Shown here: positions 16,653 to 25,688 of the stretch, piece by piece
Numbering within the stretch: the first letter of the stretch is position 1
How the letters are laid out: each line of letters starts with the position of its first letter
NCBI RefSeq assembly: GCF_022008395.1
Contig: NZ_JAIRBB010000011.1
Coordinates: forward strand, 1-64,000
Reading direction: 5' to 3'
Length of the DNA: 64,000 nt
From: Aequorivita xiaoshiensis
GTDB lineage: Bacteria > Bacteroidota > Bacteroidia > Flavobacteriales > Flavobacteriaceae
Notes under the pieces: generated by a model
Database searches by the model: none
Told to the model about the DNA's origin: nothing
Seen by the model: the letters and a program-made list of their open reading frames with translations, nothing else
Position numbers and translations under genes: made by a program

Positions 16653-16991
16653 TTATAAAATTCGTAAACCGTTTTTAACTGGTTTATCGGTTTGCAATAA
16701 AGTCACGTTTTTGCCTTCTACAGCACCTAAAACAAGACACTCACTCATAAAGTTTGCGATTTGTTTCTTTGGAAAATTTACTACGGCAACCACTTGTTTC
16801 CCTATCAATTCATCTTTATGATAAAGTTTTGTTATTTGAGCAGAAGTTTTTCTTTTTCCAATTTCTTCTCCGAAATCGATCTTTAGTTGATATGAAGGGT
16901 TTCTCGCTTCAGGGAAATCATTGGCTTCTATAATAGTTCCAACCCGCATTTCTACCTTTTCAAAATCTGTCCAAGTTAGTTTATTTGGCAT
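16653..16991 (-). CDS. csaA: CsaA-like tRNA-binding-domain protein
   Basis: A 112-residue stand-alone OB-fold tRNA-binding domain, the size of CsaA, an export-linked chaperone in Bacillus. Motifs are FEKVEMRVGTIIEA at the start and NFPKKQIANFMSECLVLGA in the second half, characteristic of the family. Its ATG lies inside the last codons of the upstream gene (11-bp overlap), which implies translational coupling. A precise role in this organism is not known. Confidence 0.88.
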   Translation of the reverse strand: MPNKLTWTDFEKVEMRVGTIIEANDFPEARNPSYQLKIDFGEEIGKRKTSAQITKLYHKDELIGKQVVAVVNFPKKQIANFMSECLVLGAVEGKNVTLLQTDKPVKNGLRIL

Positions 16992-17292
16992 GGTTTATTC
17001 TAAGTTTCTGAATCATTGCTGAAGAAACCACACTTTGGTCTGCACCATATGCATCTACCAGAAGGCCTTTAACTCCTCCTTTGGTTTCAATTAAATATAG
17101 AATAGTATTATCTCCGGGGTCGGTCATACCTTCAAATCGGTAATATTTTACAACATCTAGCTCCCCAGCTTTCCACTTCTTCCTAAGATTTTTAGATTCT
17201 ATTCCTTCCTCTACAAGATTAAAGTCTTCAGTATAACCTTCCTTTTGTAAATCTTCAATAGCTACAGATAATGATGAATATGATTTTTTCAT
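16981..17292 (-). CDS. Conserved ~100-residue protein of unknown function
   Basis: A 103-residue soluble protein (SLSVAIEDLQKEGYTEDFNL at the start, DNTILYLIETKGGVKGLLVDAYG in the middle). Similar short Bacteroidota proteins are often labelled phosphoribosylpyrophosphate synthetase, but no PRPP-binding loop is present, so that name should not be used. It overlaps csaA and probably shares its transcript. Confidence 0.8.
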   Translation of the reverse strand: MKKSYSSLSVAIEDLQKEGYTEDFNLVEEGIESKNLRKKWKAGELDVVKYYRFEGMTDPGDNTILYLIETKGGVKGLLVDAYGADQSVVSSAMIQKLRINHAK

Positions 17293-17469
17293 AATGTTTT
17301 AATTTAATCTTTAAAGTTAACTGAGAAATTAAACATCGGCAAAAAATTATAAATTCTTTAGTAAAATTTTTAAGAAGCGTATTAGTATTAGCCTGCAATC
17401 GTTAGTTATTTAAACCCTTAAAAATTGTATATTTAGACCTGAACACAATACAAATATTTTAAAAACAAA

Positions 17470-18024
17470 ATGGCAAACACTGAATCAAATATGCTACCCC
17501 TTGGCACCAAAGCCCCAGACTTTGTACTAACAGATGCGGTAACTAACAAAATTGTTGCGCTAAAGGACATACGGGGAGAAAAGGGCACTGTAGTTATGTT
17601 TATTTGTAACCACTGCCCTTTCGTTAGACATGTAAATGAAGAATTAGTTCGCATTTGCAACGATTATAGGGTGATTGGTTTTGGGTTTGTTGCAATTAAT
17701 AGTAACGACATAATTAAATATCCAGCCGACTCTCCTTTGGAAATGTGGCGAACTGCCCAAAAAGAAAGCTATCCATTCCCATATTTATTCGATGAAACTC
17801 AAGAAATTGCAAAAGCTTATGATGCAGCTTGCACGCCAGACTTTTATCTATTTGATGATGACCTTAAACTGGTTTACCGCGGACAATTAGACAACAGCCG
17901 ACCTGGTAATAGAATTCCTGTAAATGGCCGTGATTTACGCGAAGCTATGGATAATATCCTTAACAATAATCCGCAGCGAAAGGATCAAAAACCAAGTATT
18001 GGATGCAATATCAAATGGAAATAA
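17470..18024 (+). CDS. Thioredoxin-fold (peroxiredoxin-like) protein
   Basis: A 184-residue thioredoxin-fold protein of the AhpC/TSA-like PRX_like1 group. The start APDFVLTDA is followed by the redox motif CNHCPF (Cys46, Cys49), then VAINSND, and the cis-Pro region ACTPDFYLFD. No signal peptide, so probably cytoplasmic. The CxxC motif suggests disulfide exchange, but a substrate is not known. It is followed 25 bp later by the SDR gene on the same strand. Confidence 0.88.
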   Translation: MANTESNMLPLGTKAPDFVLTDAVTNKIVALKDIRGEKGTVVMFICNHCPFVRHVNEELVRICNDYRVIGFGFVAINSNDIIKYPADSPLEMWRTAQKESYPFPYLFDETQEIAKAYDAACTPDFYLFDDDLKLVYRGQLDNSRPGNRIPVNGRDLREAMDNILNNNPQRKDQKPSIGCNIKWK

Positions 18025-18049
18025 AAAATTCCAACAATCAAATTAATTT

Positions 18050-18853
18050 ATGAGTCAATTAAATAATAAAACCGTTTTAATCACAGGCGGAGGGTCTGGT
18101 ATTGGAAAGATAATGGTTCGATTAATGCTTGAGCGGAAGGCAAAAGTGATTATATGGGATATTAGTCAGAAAAATATAAACCGTACGCTAACTGAGTTTG
18201 CCAATAACAAAGATCTTTTTGGATTTAAAGTAGATGTTTCCAATCCTGAGGAAATTAAAGAAACAGCTAATCGAGTAAGGCAAGAAATAGGAATTGTTGA
18301 CGTACTAATCAACAACGCGGGAATTGTTGTAGGGAAATATTTCGACGAACATACAAATGCAGACATTGCTAAGACTATGGAGATTAACGCCATTGGACCG
18401 ATGTATGTTACTAACGAATTTCTTGATGGCATGTTGAACCAGAATTCAGGGCATATTTGCAATATCGCGTCTTCCGGTGGATTAATCTCCAATCCAAAAA
18501 TGTCGGTTTATGCCTCTAGTAAATGGGCTATGATTGGTTGGTCTGATAGTCTTCGATTAGAAATGATGCAAAAAAATAAAGCCATTAAGGTTACTACCAT
18601 CATGCCTTACTACATCAATACAGGAATGTTTGATGGGGTTCAATCTAAGATACCAATTCTCAAACCTGAAGCAGCGGCGCTTACTATTATAAAAGCAATT
18701 GAGAAAGATAAAAAGATGGTAACTATTCCGGGGTACATATACCGCTTCACACGATTAGGACAAGCATTACTTTCTATTAATACTTTCGATTGGTTTGCTG
18801 GCAAGGTGCTCGGCATTTACAAAACGATGGAACATTTCGTTGGAAGAAAATAA
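18050..18853 (+). CDS. Short-chain dehydrogenase/reductase
   Basis: A 267-residue classical SDR. Cofactor motif TGGGSGIG (12-19), NNAG (88-91), and the catalytic set Ser141/142, Tyr154 and Lys158 (YASSK) are visible. The C-terminal extension with a hydrophobic segment (residues about 225-260) resembles membrane-associated retinol/steroid-type SDRs. The substrate is unknown. It lies 25 bp after the thioredoxin-like gene. Confidence 0.92.
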   Translation: MSQLNNKTVLITGGGSGIGKIMVRLMLERKAKVIIWDISQKNINRTLTEFANNKDLFGFKVDVSNPEEIKETANRVRQEIGIVDVLINNAGIVVGKYFDEHTNADIAKTMEINAIGPMYVTNEFLDGMLNQNSGHICNIASSGGLISNPKMSVYASSKWAMIGWSDSLRLEMMQKNKAIKVTTIMPYYINTGMFDGVQSKIPILKPEAAALTIIKAIEKDKKMVTIPGYIYRFTRLGQALLSINTFDWFAGKVLGIYKTMEHFVGRK

Positions 18854-18866
18854 TAGTTCCAAAAAA

Positions 18867-18904
18867 AAATCTTCATTACACAAAAAATGGAGTAATGAAG
18901 ATTT
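18867..18904. terminator. Bidirectional terminator between SDR and immunophilin genes
   Basis: AAATCTTCATTAC / GTAATGAAGATTT, 13-bp stem between two convergent genes; A/T runs on both sides. Confidence 0.75.
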
Positions 18905-18932
18905 CTAAAACTAACGATTCAAATATGTAAAC

Positions 18933-19865
18933 TTATTTTACGTCCATTAATTCAACATCGAAAATTAAATTTGCATTTGGAGGAATTACACCACCAGCTC
19001 CGCGCTCACCATAAGCAAGATTAGAAGGAATTACAAATCTGGCTTTATCACCAACTTGTAATAACGCAATACCTTCATCCCAACCTTCAATTACGTGACC
19101 TTTTCCTAATGGAAAGTCAATTGGTTGTCTTCTCTTGTATGAAGAATCGAATTCGGTTCCGTCAGTTAGCATTCCTTTGTAATGCACAGAAACTGTTTTT
19201 CCTTTTTCAGCCTTCTTACCATCACCTTTGATTATGATTTTATAGTGAAGTCCGCTATCTGTTTTTTCAAAACCTTCTGCTACTTTCTTAAGTTCGGCTT
19301 CTTGTTGCTCTTTCATTTTTGCAATTCGCGCTTCTCTTTCGCCAGTAAAACTTCTAAACGCTTCTACTGAATTCCACTTTTCAGCTTCTTCCCCTACGCG
19401 AATAATTTCAACTTTTTGCATAGTATCCCCTTGAGCAATACTATCAACAACATCTTGTCCTTCTACTACGTTTCCAAATACAGTGTGCTTATTATCTAAC
19501 CAAGGCGTTGCCACGTGAGTAATAAAAAACTGACTTCCGTTAGTTCCCGGACCTGCATTGGCCATGGAAAGCACCCCTGGAGTGTCATGGCGAAGATCTG
19601 GATGGAATTCGTCCTCGAAGTTATATCCTGGACCTCCTGAACCTGTTCCCTTTGGATCACCTCCTTGAATCATAAAATCTGGGATTACACGGTGGAATTT
19701 TAATCCGTCGTAATATGGTTTCCCTTGTGGAATTGCTGAATTTTCTAAATTCCCTTCTGCTAAAGACACAAAATTTCCAACTGTTCCTGGAGTTTTATCG
19801 TGCGTAAGTTTAATAAGGATTTCTCCTTTTTCTGTGGTTATTTTTGCGTAGATTCCGTCTTGCAT
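18933..19865 (-). CDS. Dual-family immunophilin: cyclophilin-FKBP fusion peptidyl-prolyl isomerase
   Basis: A 310-residue cytoplasmic protein with two complete isomerase domains. Residues 1 to about 160 are a cyclophilin ([19 protein letters not shown], then NGSQFFIT and HTVFGNV); residues about 205-310 are an FKBP ([45 protein letters not shown]). A charged helical linker (about 165-200) joins them. Such fusions are known from flavobacteria. Each domain catalyses cis-trans isomerisation of prolyl bonds. No signal peptide is visible. Confidence 0.94.
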   Translation of the reverse strand: MQDGIYAKITTEKGEILIKLTHDKTPGTVGNFVSLAEGNLENSAIPQGKPYYDGLKFHRVIPDFMIQGGDPKGTGSGGPGYNFEDEFHPDLRHDTPGVLSMANAGPGTNGSQFFITHVATPWLDNKHTVFGNVVEGQDVVDSIAQGDTMQKVEIIRVGEEAEKWNSVEAFRSFTGEREARIAKMKEQQEAELKKVAEGFEKTDSGLHYKIIIKGDGKKAEKGKTVSVHYKGMLTDGTEFDSSYKRRQPIDFPLGKGHVIEGWDEGIALLQVGDKARFVIPSNLAYGERGAGGVIPPNANLIFDVELMDVK

Positions 19866-19889
19866 TATATTTATATTTTAAAAGATGTG

Positions 19890-19897
19890 CAAAGGTA
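19890..19897 (-). promoter_or_regulatory. -7 box of the immunophilin gene
   Basis: Minus-strand TACCTTTG fits TAnnTTTG, 24 bp before the ATG. Confidence 0.55.
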
Positions 19898-19993
19898 CTT
19901 AATTCTGAATATAGAATTCAATGTTCAGAATTGAAAATGTAACAAAAGCCTTTGCAATTCGTCATACAAACAATAACCACCAAAAACTTTTCT

Positions 19994-20890
19994 GTGGAAA
20001 ACATTCTCACAATAAATAATCTTACTAAAAAATTCGGTTCACTTACTGCTGTAAACAACCTATCTTTTACAATCGAAAAAGGTAATGTTTACGGGATACT
20101 TGGTCCAAATGGAAGCGGTAAAAGTACAACACTAGGTATTGTGCTTAATGTAGTAAACAAAACTTCAGGCGACTTTCAATGGTTTAACGGTGATATTTCT
20201 ACTCACGATGCTCTAAAAAAAGTAGGAGCTATTATTGAGCGACCTAACTTTTACCCGTATATGACGGCAGTACAAAATCTTAAATTGGTATGTAAAATTA
20301 AAGAGGTTTCTGAAGCTAAAATTTTAGAAAAGCTAGAGTTAGTTGGTTTATCCGAAAGAAAAGATAGCAAGTTTAGCACCTTTTCACTAGGAATGAAACA
20401 ACGTTTAGCCATTGCTTCAGCCTTATTAAATGACCCTGAAATATTAATTCTAGACGAACCAACCAACGGTCTTGACCCGCAGGGAATTCATCAGATTAGA
20501 GAGATTATAAAGAAAATTGCTTCCTTAGGCACCACGATATTACTCGCTTCACATTTGCTAGATGAAGTTGAAAAAGTATGTACTCATGTAGTTATTCTTA
20601 GAAAAGGAGTTAGTCTGTATTCAGGCGGTGTAGATGCTATGAATGCTAGCCATGGGTTTTTAACCCTTCAAAGTAATAATATGGAGCTATTGGAACGAGC
20701 ATTAAAAGGCAATTCTGCTTTTGGAACTGTTAAACGTGATGGAGAATATCTAATAGTTTATCTAAACCAACCCATGGATGCAACTGAGGTAAATAAATTA
20801 CTTTTTGAAAAAGGTGTTACCCTTTCACACCTTGTAAAGAGAAAAGAAAGCCTTGAAGAACAATTCCTTGAACTAACCAAACAAAACTAA
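19994..20890 (+). CDS. ABC transporter ATP-binding protein
   Basis: An ATPase of the drug/bacitracin-export type (about 298 residues). Walker A GPNGSGKST, the signature FSLGMKQR and Walker B ILILDEPTNGLDP are all visible. The frame is open from TTG 19952, but residues before VENILTINNLTKKFGS are unlike the family, so GTG 19994 is taken as start; this is uncertain. It is followed by its permease 6 bp after the stop. The pair could export a drug, lipid or bacteriocin. Confidence 0.9.
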   Translation: MENILTINNLTKKFGSLTAVNNLSFTIEKGNVYGILGPNGSGKSTTLGIVLNVVNKTSGDFQWFNGDISTHDALKKVGAIIERPNFYPYMTAVQNLKLVCKIKEVSEAKILEKLELVGLSERKDSKFSTFSLGMKQRLAIASALLNDPEILILDEPTNGLDPQGIHQIREIIKKIASLGTTILLASHLLDEVEKVCTHVVILRKGVSLYSGGVDAMNASHGFLTLQSNNMELLERALKGNSAFGTVKRDGEYLIVYLNQPMDATEVNKLLFEKGVTLSHLVKRKESLEEQFLELTKQN

Positions 20891-20896
20891 TTGCAG

Positions 20897-21733
20897 ATGC
20901 TACGATTATTAAAAATAGAACTTTTTAAACTGAAACATAGCCGATCTGTAAAAGTTATTTCGAGTATTTATTTTATACTAATCACTTTTATTGCCCTTAT
21001 TGCTTCTATAGAATTCAATTTTGGAAATATTCACTTTAGAGTAGCAGATCAAGGAATTTTCAACTTTCCTTTTATTTGGCATTTTAACACATATGTTGCT
21101 GCTATTTTAAAACTCTTCTTAGCAATTGTTATTGTTTCCCTGATGAGTAATGAATACACTTATCGCACTCTTAAGCAAAACCTGATTGACGGCCTTAGCA
21201 AAAAAGAGTTTGTACTTTCTAAGTTTCTTACGGTGCTTTTGTTTGCAAGCATTTCCACCATATTCATATTTATAGTAACATTAACCCTAGGTTTAAGTTT
21301 TTCCGATTACAATGAAATAGGAATAATTTTTAGCGATTTGGAATACATAGCAGCGTATTTTATAAAACTCGTTGCCTTTTTCTCGTTTTGTTTATTTTTA
21401 GGGGTATTGGTAAAGCGTTCAGCCTTTGCGCTTGGCTTCTTAATTGTTTGGCAAGTAATTGAATGGTTACTCTACGGTTTAATGAAATGGCAGTTCTTTA
21501 GAGACACTGAAATTGCAGATAAAGTAGCTTTGTTTTTTCCTTTAAATGCGATGGCAAACCTAATAAAAGAACCGTTTAGCCGCTTAGGAGTTATACAAAC
21601 CGCCGCAAACCAGTTAGGGGAAAATTTTACAAAGGATTATGCGGTTGGTTGGTTAAATATTCTAATTGTAGTGGTATGGACTTTTTTATTCGTTTATTGG
21701 TCGTACGCTGTACTCAAGAGAAGAGATTTATAA
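20897..21733 (+). CDS. ABC-2 type permease
   Basis: A 278-residue integral membrane protein with about six helices, beginning MLRLLKIELFKLKHSRSVKV, the amphipathic start typical of ABC-2 permeases. Conserved feature: EYTYRTLKQNLIDGLSKKEF after the second helix, as in Bacteroidota ABC-2 permeases. It forms one transporter with the ATPase encoded just upstream. ATG 20897 is preferred to TTG 20891. Confidence 0.9.
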   Translation: MLRLLKIELFKLKHSRSVKVISSIYFILITFIALIASIEFNFGNIHFRVADQGIFNFPFIWHFNTYVAAILKLFLAIVIVSLMSNEYTYRTLKQNLIDGLSKKEFVLSKFLTVLLFASISTIFIFIVTLTLGLSFSDYNEIGIIFSDLEYIAAYFIKLVAFFSFCLFLGVLVKRSAFALGFLIVWQVIEWLLYGLMKWQFFRDTEIADKVALFFPLNAMANLIKEPFSRLGVIQTAANQLGENFTKDYAVGWLNILIVVVWTFLFVYWSYAVLKRRDL

Positions 21734-21848
21734 TTTCTAAATCCATGCTTATGCTTTTGATTTAGCATAGGGGATTAGTTTAATTCGATATTAATTTACA
21801 TTTTGTATAAAAGTTGATATCTTGTCGTTTCCTTTAAAACTTCTTATT

Positions 21849-22412
21849 ATGAAAAAGTTACTCCTTTTGTTGATGCTATTTCCCCTACATCTCTTTGCTC
21901 AAGAAGCTCCTGCATCCGAACAATTTTGGAACAATCTAAAATCGCATTGCGGGAAAGCTTATGAGGGAGAAATTACAGCTGGCGGCAAGGAAGGTGATGG
22001 TTTTATGGGTGAAAAACTTGTTATGCATGTAAGAAGTTGTGAAAAAAATATCATTCGTGTTCCGTTTTTTGTAGGGGAAAATAGATCTAGAACTTGGGTA
22101 TTGACCTTACAAGATGACAATCGCATCCTTTTAAAGCATGACCATCGTCACGAAGATGGAACTGAAGAAGATGTTACTCAATACGGAGGGTTAAGCTCTA
22201 ATACTGGTTTACCTAATATCCAGATTTTTCCTGCAGACCAACATACAAGCAATATGCTTCCTTTAGCATCTACTAATGTATGGTGGTTTACCCTTGATGA
22301 TACTTCTATGACCTACAATTTACGTAGAATTGGAAGCGACAGAGTGTTTACAGTAAAATTCGATTTAACTACTGAAGTTGAAACTCCTGCAGCACCTTGG
22401 GGGTACAGGTGA
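21849..22412 (+). CDS. Secreted protein of unknown function
   Basis: A 187-residue protein with a clear Sec signal peptide ([18 protein letters not shown], cleavage after Ala17 or Gln18). The mature part has a two-cysteine region (HCGKAYEGEI and VRSCEKNIIRVPF) and repeated aromatic/acidic segments. No domain name could be assigned with confidence. The start is ATG 21849, as the longer frame from 21822 would hide the signal peptide. Confidence 0.8.
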   Translation: MKKLLLLLMLFPLHLFAQEAPASEQFWNNLKSHCGKAYEGEITAGGKEGDGFMGEKLVMHVRSCEKNIIRVPFFVGENRSRTWVLTLQDDNRILLKHDHRHEDGTEEDVTQYGGLSSNTGLPNIQIFPADQHTSNMLPLASTNVWWFTLDDTSMTYNLRRIGSDRVFTVKFDLTTEVETPAAPWGYR

Positions 22413-22465
22413 GATTTGAGATGCTAGATGTGAGGTTTGAGATGCTAGATGCTAGAATCTAGATG
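22411..22465. repeat. Short intergenic repeat of GAGATGCTAGATG units
   Basis: Two imperfect ~21-bp copies (GAGATTTGAGATGCTAGATG and GAGGTTTGAGATGCTAGATG) then a partial GCTAGAATCTAGATG. It directly abuts the secreted-protein stop codon. Confidence 0.7.
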
Positions 22466-22500
22466 AAATTTAATGTATTTATGAATAAATAAGAAAAGAC

Positions 22501-24234
22501 TTACCAGCTTCCACCGCCACCGCCGCCAAAACCGCCACCTGAAGATCCGCCTCCAGACGAACTGCTTGATGGGGAACTAACCATGGTAGATTTGGTAGAC
22601 TGTATGGTATCGGAAAATGATTTGGAAAAATTATTTATTGTCACCACGCCTCCTGTTGAAGAATACCAAGTAGGAGGTTGTATATCGAGTGCTTCAAACT
22701 TCTTAACCCAATTGCTTAACAAACCAAAAGCTAGCGCATAGCTCATCGTAGATTCAAAGTAGTTGGGGCTATCTTTTAATAGCATTTTTAGTTTATTCTC
22801 TTCTGCTATTATAATGAATTGTTTAAACCCTTTTAATTCAGATAAAACCTGAGTTCCTTTAGCGTTTTTCTTTACCAAGTGTACTGTCATATAAAGAAGG
22901 AAGATAAAAACAGGTACAAGTGTAATTACAGCAATAAACCCCCAAAATATTAAAAAAACAACGAGTAAAATAAAATTTATTAGTAGCAACCCCACTATTG
23001 CTCCAATTTGAACTTTATTGGCTTTGGGATCGTAATATACCTGAGCTTGTTTTTTTAATAATCTCTTTGCTTTATCCATTTTGGTGTAGAAGGAATTTTT
23101 CAAACTACTTATTAAAACACTTTTTTCACCAGAATTATGTTCGCTACCGAAAATTCCATTAAAAAGTTCTATTTCATAGGGTGGAGCACCTTCTGGTAGG
23201 GGTCTTAAACGTGTAATTTTAGTATCACTCTTTCCAAACCAATTTTTTTTAGGAATTTCCTTTATGGCTATTATCCCACGTTCGCCCCAATATGGTAATA
23301 AAGCAATTAGATCTTCAGTATCACCTTTATCATCTATTAAATACCCTGCCATAGCTGGATCTATGCCACTTGGAGGAAAATAACTTGTAGTCGCAATCAC
23401 CTTATCATCCTTCCCGTACTTATTCCAAACTAAATAAAAAACAAAGATTAAAGCTCCCAAAATAATAATCCAACCATAGTCTGACCAAAACGGCCAAAAG
23501 GGTTTTATTTCTTTTATAGAACTAGCTGGAAGTTTAACAAGTGCCGTTACACTCTCTCCGGTTGCAGAATTAAAGTCTCTAGTACTTTTAGCTAGAAATA
23601 CTCCATCGACATAATTAACTTCAAAATAAGGTGAAGCTGCAGTTTCACCTCGCTCACCTGAATACACATAAAAATTGTCTAAATCTAAATGGATGCTTTC
23701 AGGAATATGAATAGTAAAATCTAATTTTTTAAAAGGAGCCAACCAATTGTCTGGTTTGATATTCCAATAGAAATGAGTGTTTTCTTCTTCATAGAGAAAA
23801 GCATTGTAAACCCTATATTTAATTTCGTAGTGCTCCGGACCGATTATAGTTTTATCCTTGTTCCCAATTTTAATTTCAAAATCATTGCTTACTTTTCGTG
23901 CTAAAAATGGAGTAGTTGAATACTTATGTTTTGAAACATCTAATTTTTTAATCTCAATTTTGCGTTTTTCATTCGTTCCTTCTTCCGTTTTAATATCGTA
24001 TTGAGTTTGTATAGTACGATATATCCCGTATTTGGGAGCCGTAAAAGTAATGTCGTAATTTTCTACAACATCAAAATACCCCTCTTCACTTATATAAATA
24101 TCAACCTTTGCATAATCAACAGTAAAATTCTGAGAAGAAGCTTTTAGGAAAAAGAATATTCCACAAATCAATAAAACCAGTTCTTTGTTGAACCAGCAAC
24201 TAACCTTGTATTTTATGAAATAATTGAAGAGCAT
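22501..24234 (-). CDS. DUF2207 membrane protein with glycine-rich tail
   Basis: A 577-residue protein. An N-terminal signal (to about residue 35) is followed by an extracytoplasmic DUF2207 domain (VDIYISEEGYFDVVENYDI), a transmembrane helix near 255-275, a cytoplasmic part with PSGIDPAMAGYLID, two further helices near 410-455, and a C-terminal Ser/Gly run ending GGGSW. Such proteins are commonly encoded next to lemA, as here (26 bp downstream of it). The function of the pair is unknown. Confidence 0.9.
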   Translation of the reverse strand: MLFNYFIKYKVSCWFNKELVLLICGIFFFLKASSQNFTVDYAKVDIYISEEGYFDVVENYDITFTAPKYGIYRTIQTQYDIKTEEGTNEKRKIEIKKLDVSKHKYSTTPFLARKVSNDFEIKIGNKDKTIIGPEHYEIKYRVYNAFLYEEENTHFYWNIKPDNWLAPFKKLDFTIHIPESIHLDLDNFYVYSGERGETAASPYFEVNYVDGVFLAKSTRDFNSATGESVTALVKLPASSIKEIKPFWPFWSDYGWIIILGALIFVFYLVWNKYGKDDKVIATTSYFPPSGIDPAMAGYLIDDKGDTEDLIALLPYWGERGIIAIKEIPKKNWFGKSDTKITRLRPLPEGAPPYEIELFNGIFGSEHNSGEKSVLISSLKNSFYTKMDKAKRLLKKQAQVYYDPKANKVQIGAIVGLLLINFILLVVFLIFWGFIAVITLVPVFIFLLYMTVHLVKKNAKGTQVLSELKGFKQFIIIAEENKLKMLLKDSPNYFESTMSYALAFGLLSNWVKKFEALDIQPPTWYSSTGGVVTINNFSKSFSDTIQSTKSTMVSSPSSSSSGGGSSGGGFGGGGGGSW

Positions 24235-24260
24235 TTTAATTGCATACGTTTAATTACTTT

Positions 24261-24821
24261 TTAATTAAAGCTCACGTTCACATTTTTGCGTTCGGCTTCA
24301 TCAGCTTCAAAGTAATCGAAATGCTTATACCCAAACATTCCAGCAAATAAAACACCAGGCATACTTTCGCCATAGGTGTTATTTTCACGCACCGTACCGT
24401 TGTAATACCTTCTGCTGCGTTCGAGATTTACCTCAATTTCATTTAACTTTTGCTGCAGGTCTAAAAAGTTTTGATTAGCTTTTAAATCTGGATATGCCTC
24501 ACCTAATGCGAAAATACTGCGTAACGATTGTTGTAACTGACTTTCTGCTTTTATCTGGCCACTTATATCGTCGGAAGGAACAGACATAGCAGCATTACGC
24601 GCATTAATCACATTTTCTAATGTGGTTTTTTCGTGAGCTGCATACCCTTTTACAGTTTCAATAAGATTCGGAATTAGATCATAGCGACGCTTTAAAGCGA
24701 CATCAATATTACTCCAAGCATCTTTCACTAAGTTTTTGTTTTTTACAAAGCGATTAAAAACAATAACAAGCAAAATCGCAATCACTACTATTACTCCGAA
24801 AATAAAAAGCATAATATTCAT
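24261..24821 (-). CDS. lemA: LemA family protein
   Basis: A 186-residue protein with one N-terminal transmembrane helix (2-22) and a long helical domain with the LemA hallmarks VKDAWSNIDVALKRRYDLIP, LVETVKGYAAHEK-type and ALGEAYPDLKANQNFLDLQ, ending near YNGTVRENNT. The family forms an extracytoplasmic four-helix bundle of unknown role. It is in an operon with the DUF2207 gene. Confidence 0.95.
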   Translation of the reverse strand: MNIMLFIFGVIVVIAILLVIVFNRFVKNKNLVKDAWSNIDVALKRRYDLIPNLIETVKGYAAHEKTTLENVINARNAAMSVPSDDISGQIKAESQLQQSLRSIFALGEAYPDLKANQNFLDLQQKLNEIEVNLERSRRYYNGTVRENNTYGESMPGVLFAGMFGYKHFDYFEADEAERKNVNVSFN

Positions 24822-24979
24822 AATTGATTAGGTTTTAATTTGATAGTCCATTGGTTATTAAAAGTAATGAATTCAATTTAAAACTTTCACACATTTTTTT
24901 TATAACTAAATACTACGTTTAATATAAACTCGATTCGTTGGGAGTTGTTATTTTTATCATTCCTTAAAAAAGATTTCCC

Positions 24980-25597
24980 TTGGAACAATTTAATTTATTT
25001 TCTCAAAAATCAAATTCAGAAAAGAACTTACTTCCGAGAGATGGCGAGGTTAATTATTTCGGAAAAATATTTTCTGAAGACTTGGCAAATCGTTATTTCG
25101 AAATTCTTCTAAATTCTATTTCTTGGAAAAATGATGAAGCATTCATCTTTGGAAAAAAAATTATTACAAAACGAAAGGTAGCTTGGTACGGTGATAAGGA
25201 ATTTAAATACACCTATTCAAAAACTACAAAAAAAGCGCTTCCATGGACACCAGAATTACTTGAGCTTAAAAACTATATTGAAAAGAAAAGTGGAGAAACT
25301 TATAACAGCTGCTTACTTAACTTATACCACACTGGTGCAGAAGGAATGGCTTGGCATAGTGATGATGAAAAAGATTTAAAAAAGAATGGAGCCATTGCCT
25401 CTGTTAGTTTTGGTGCAACGCGAAAATTCGCTTTTAAGTATAGAGAAACCAAAGACACAATTTCTGTAATCTTAGAACACGGTAGCTTATTAGTGATGAA
25501 AGGTGAAACTCAAACCTATTGGTTACATCGATTACCGCCAACTAAAAAAGTAAACTCAGCAAGAATCAATCTGACGTTTAGAACTATTGTAGATTAA
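24980..25597 (+). CDS. AlkB-like 2-oxoglutarate/Fe(II) dioxygenase
   Basis: A 205-residue AlkB-family protein, predicted to remove alkyl groups from nucleic-acid bases. The iron ligands HxD (His126, Asp128, in AWHSDDE) and His183 (YWLHRLP), and the 2-oxoglutarate-binding Arg195 (with Arg201 nearby in ARINLTFR) are visible. The likely start is TTG 24980, because the first in-frame Met (residue 123) lies just before the active site. It resembles the ALKBH2-like bacterial group. Divergent from lemA. Confidence 0.9.
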   Translation: MEQFNLFSQKSNSEKNLLPRDGEVNYFGKIFSEDLANRYFEILLNSISWKNDEAFIFGKKIITKRKVAWYGDKEFKYTYSKTTKKALPWTPELLELKNYIEKKSGETYNSCLLNLYHTGAEGMAWHSDDEKDLKKNGAIASVSFGATRKFAFKYRETKDTISVILEHGSLLVMKGETQTYWLHRLPPTKKVNSARINLTFRTIVD

Positions 25598-25673
25598 TAT
25601 TTAAAGTTTTACAACTACAACATTTGCGTATAGATGAATTTATTGATTAGAATAATTCATTTGTATCTTTGAG

Positions 25674-25681
25674 GAAAAAAC
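25674..25681 (+). promoter_or_regulatory. -7 box of the DUF6503 gene
   Basis: TATCTTTG fits TAnnTTTG, but lies only 7 bp before the ATG at 25689, so the transcript would have almost no leader. Confidence 0.4.
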
Positions 25682-25688
25682 ATAAACT

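Noticed and set aside
16981-17292. PRPP synthetase annotation
   Set aside because: The protein is only 103 residues and lacks the PRPP-binding loop.
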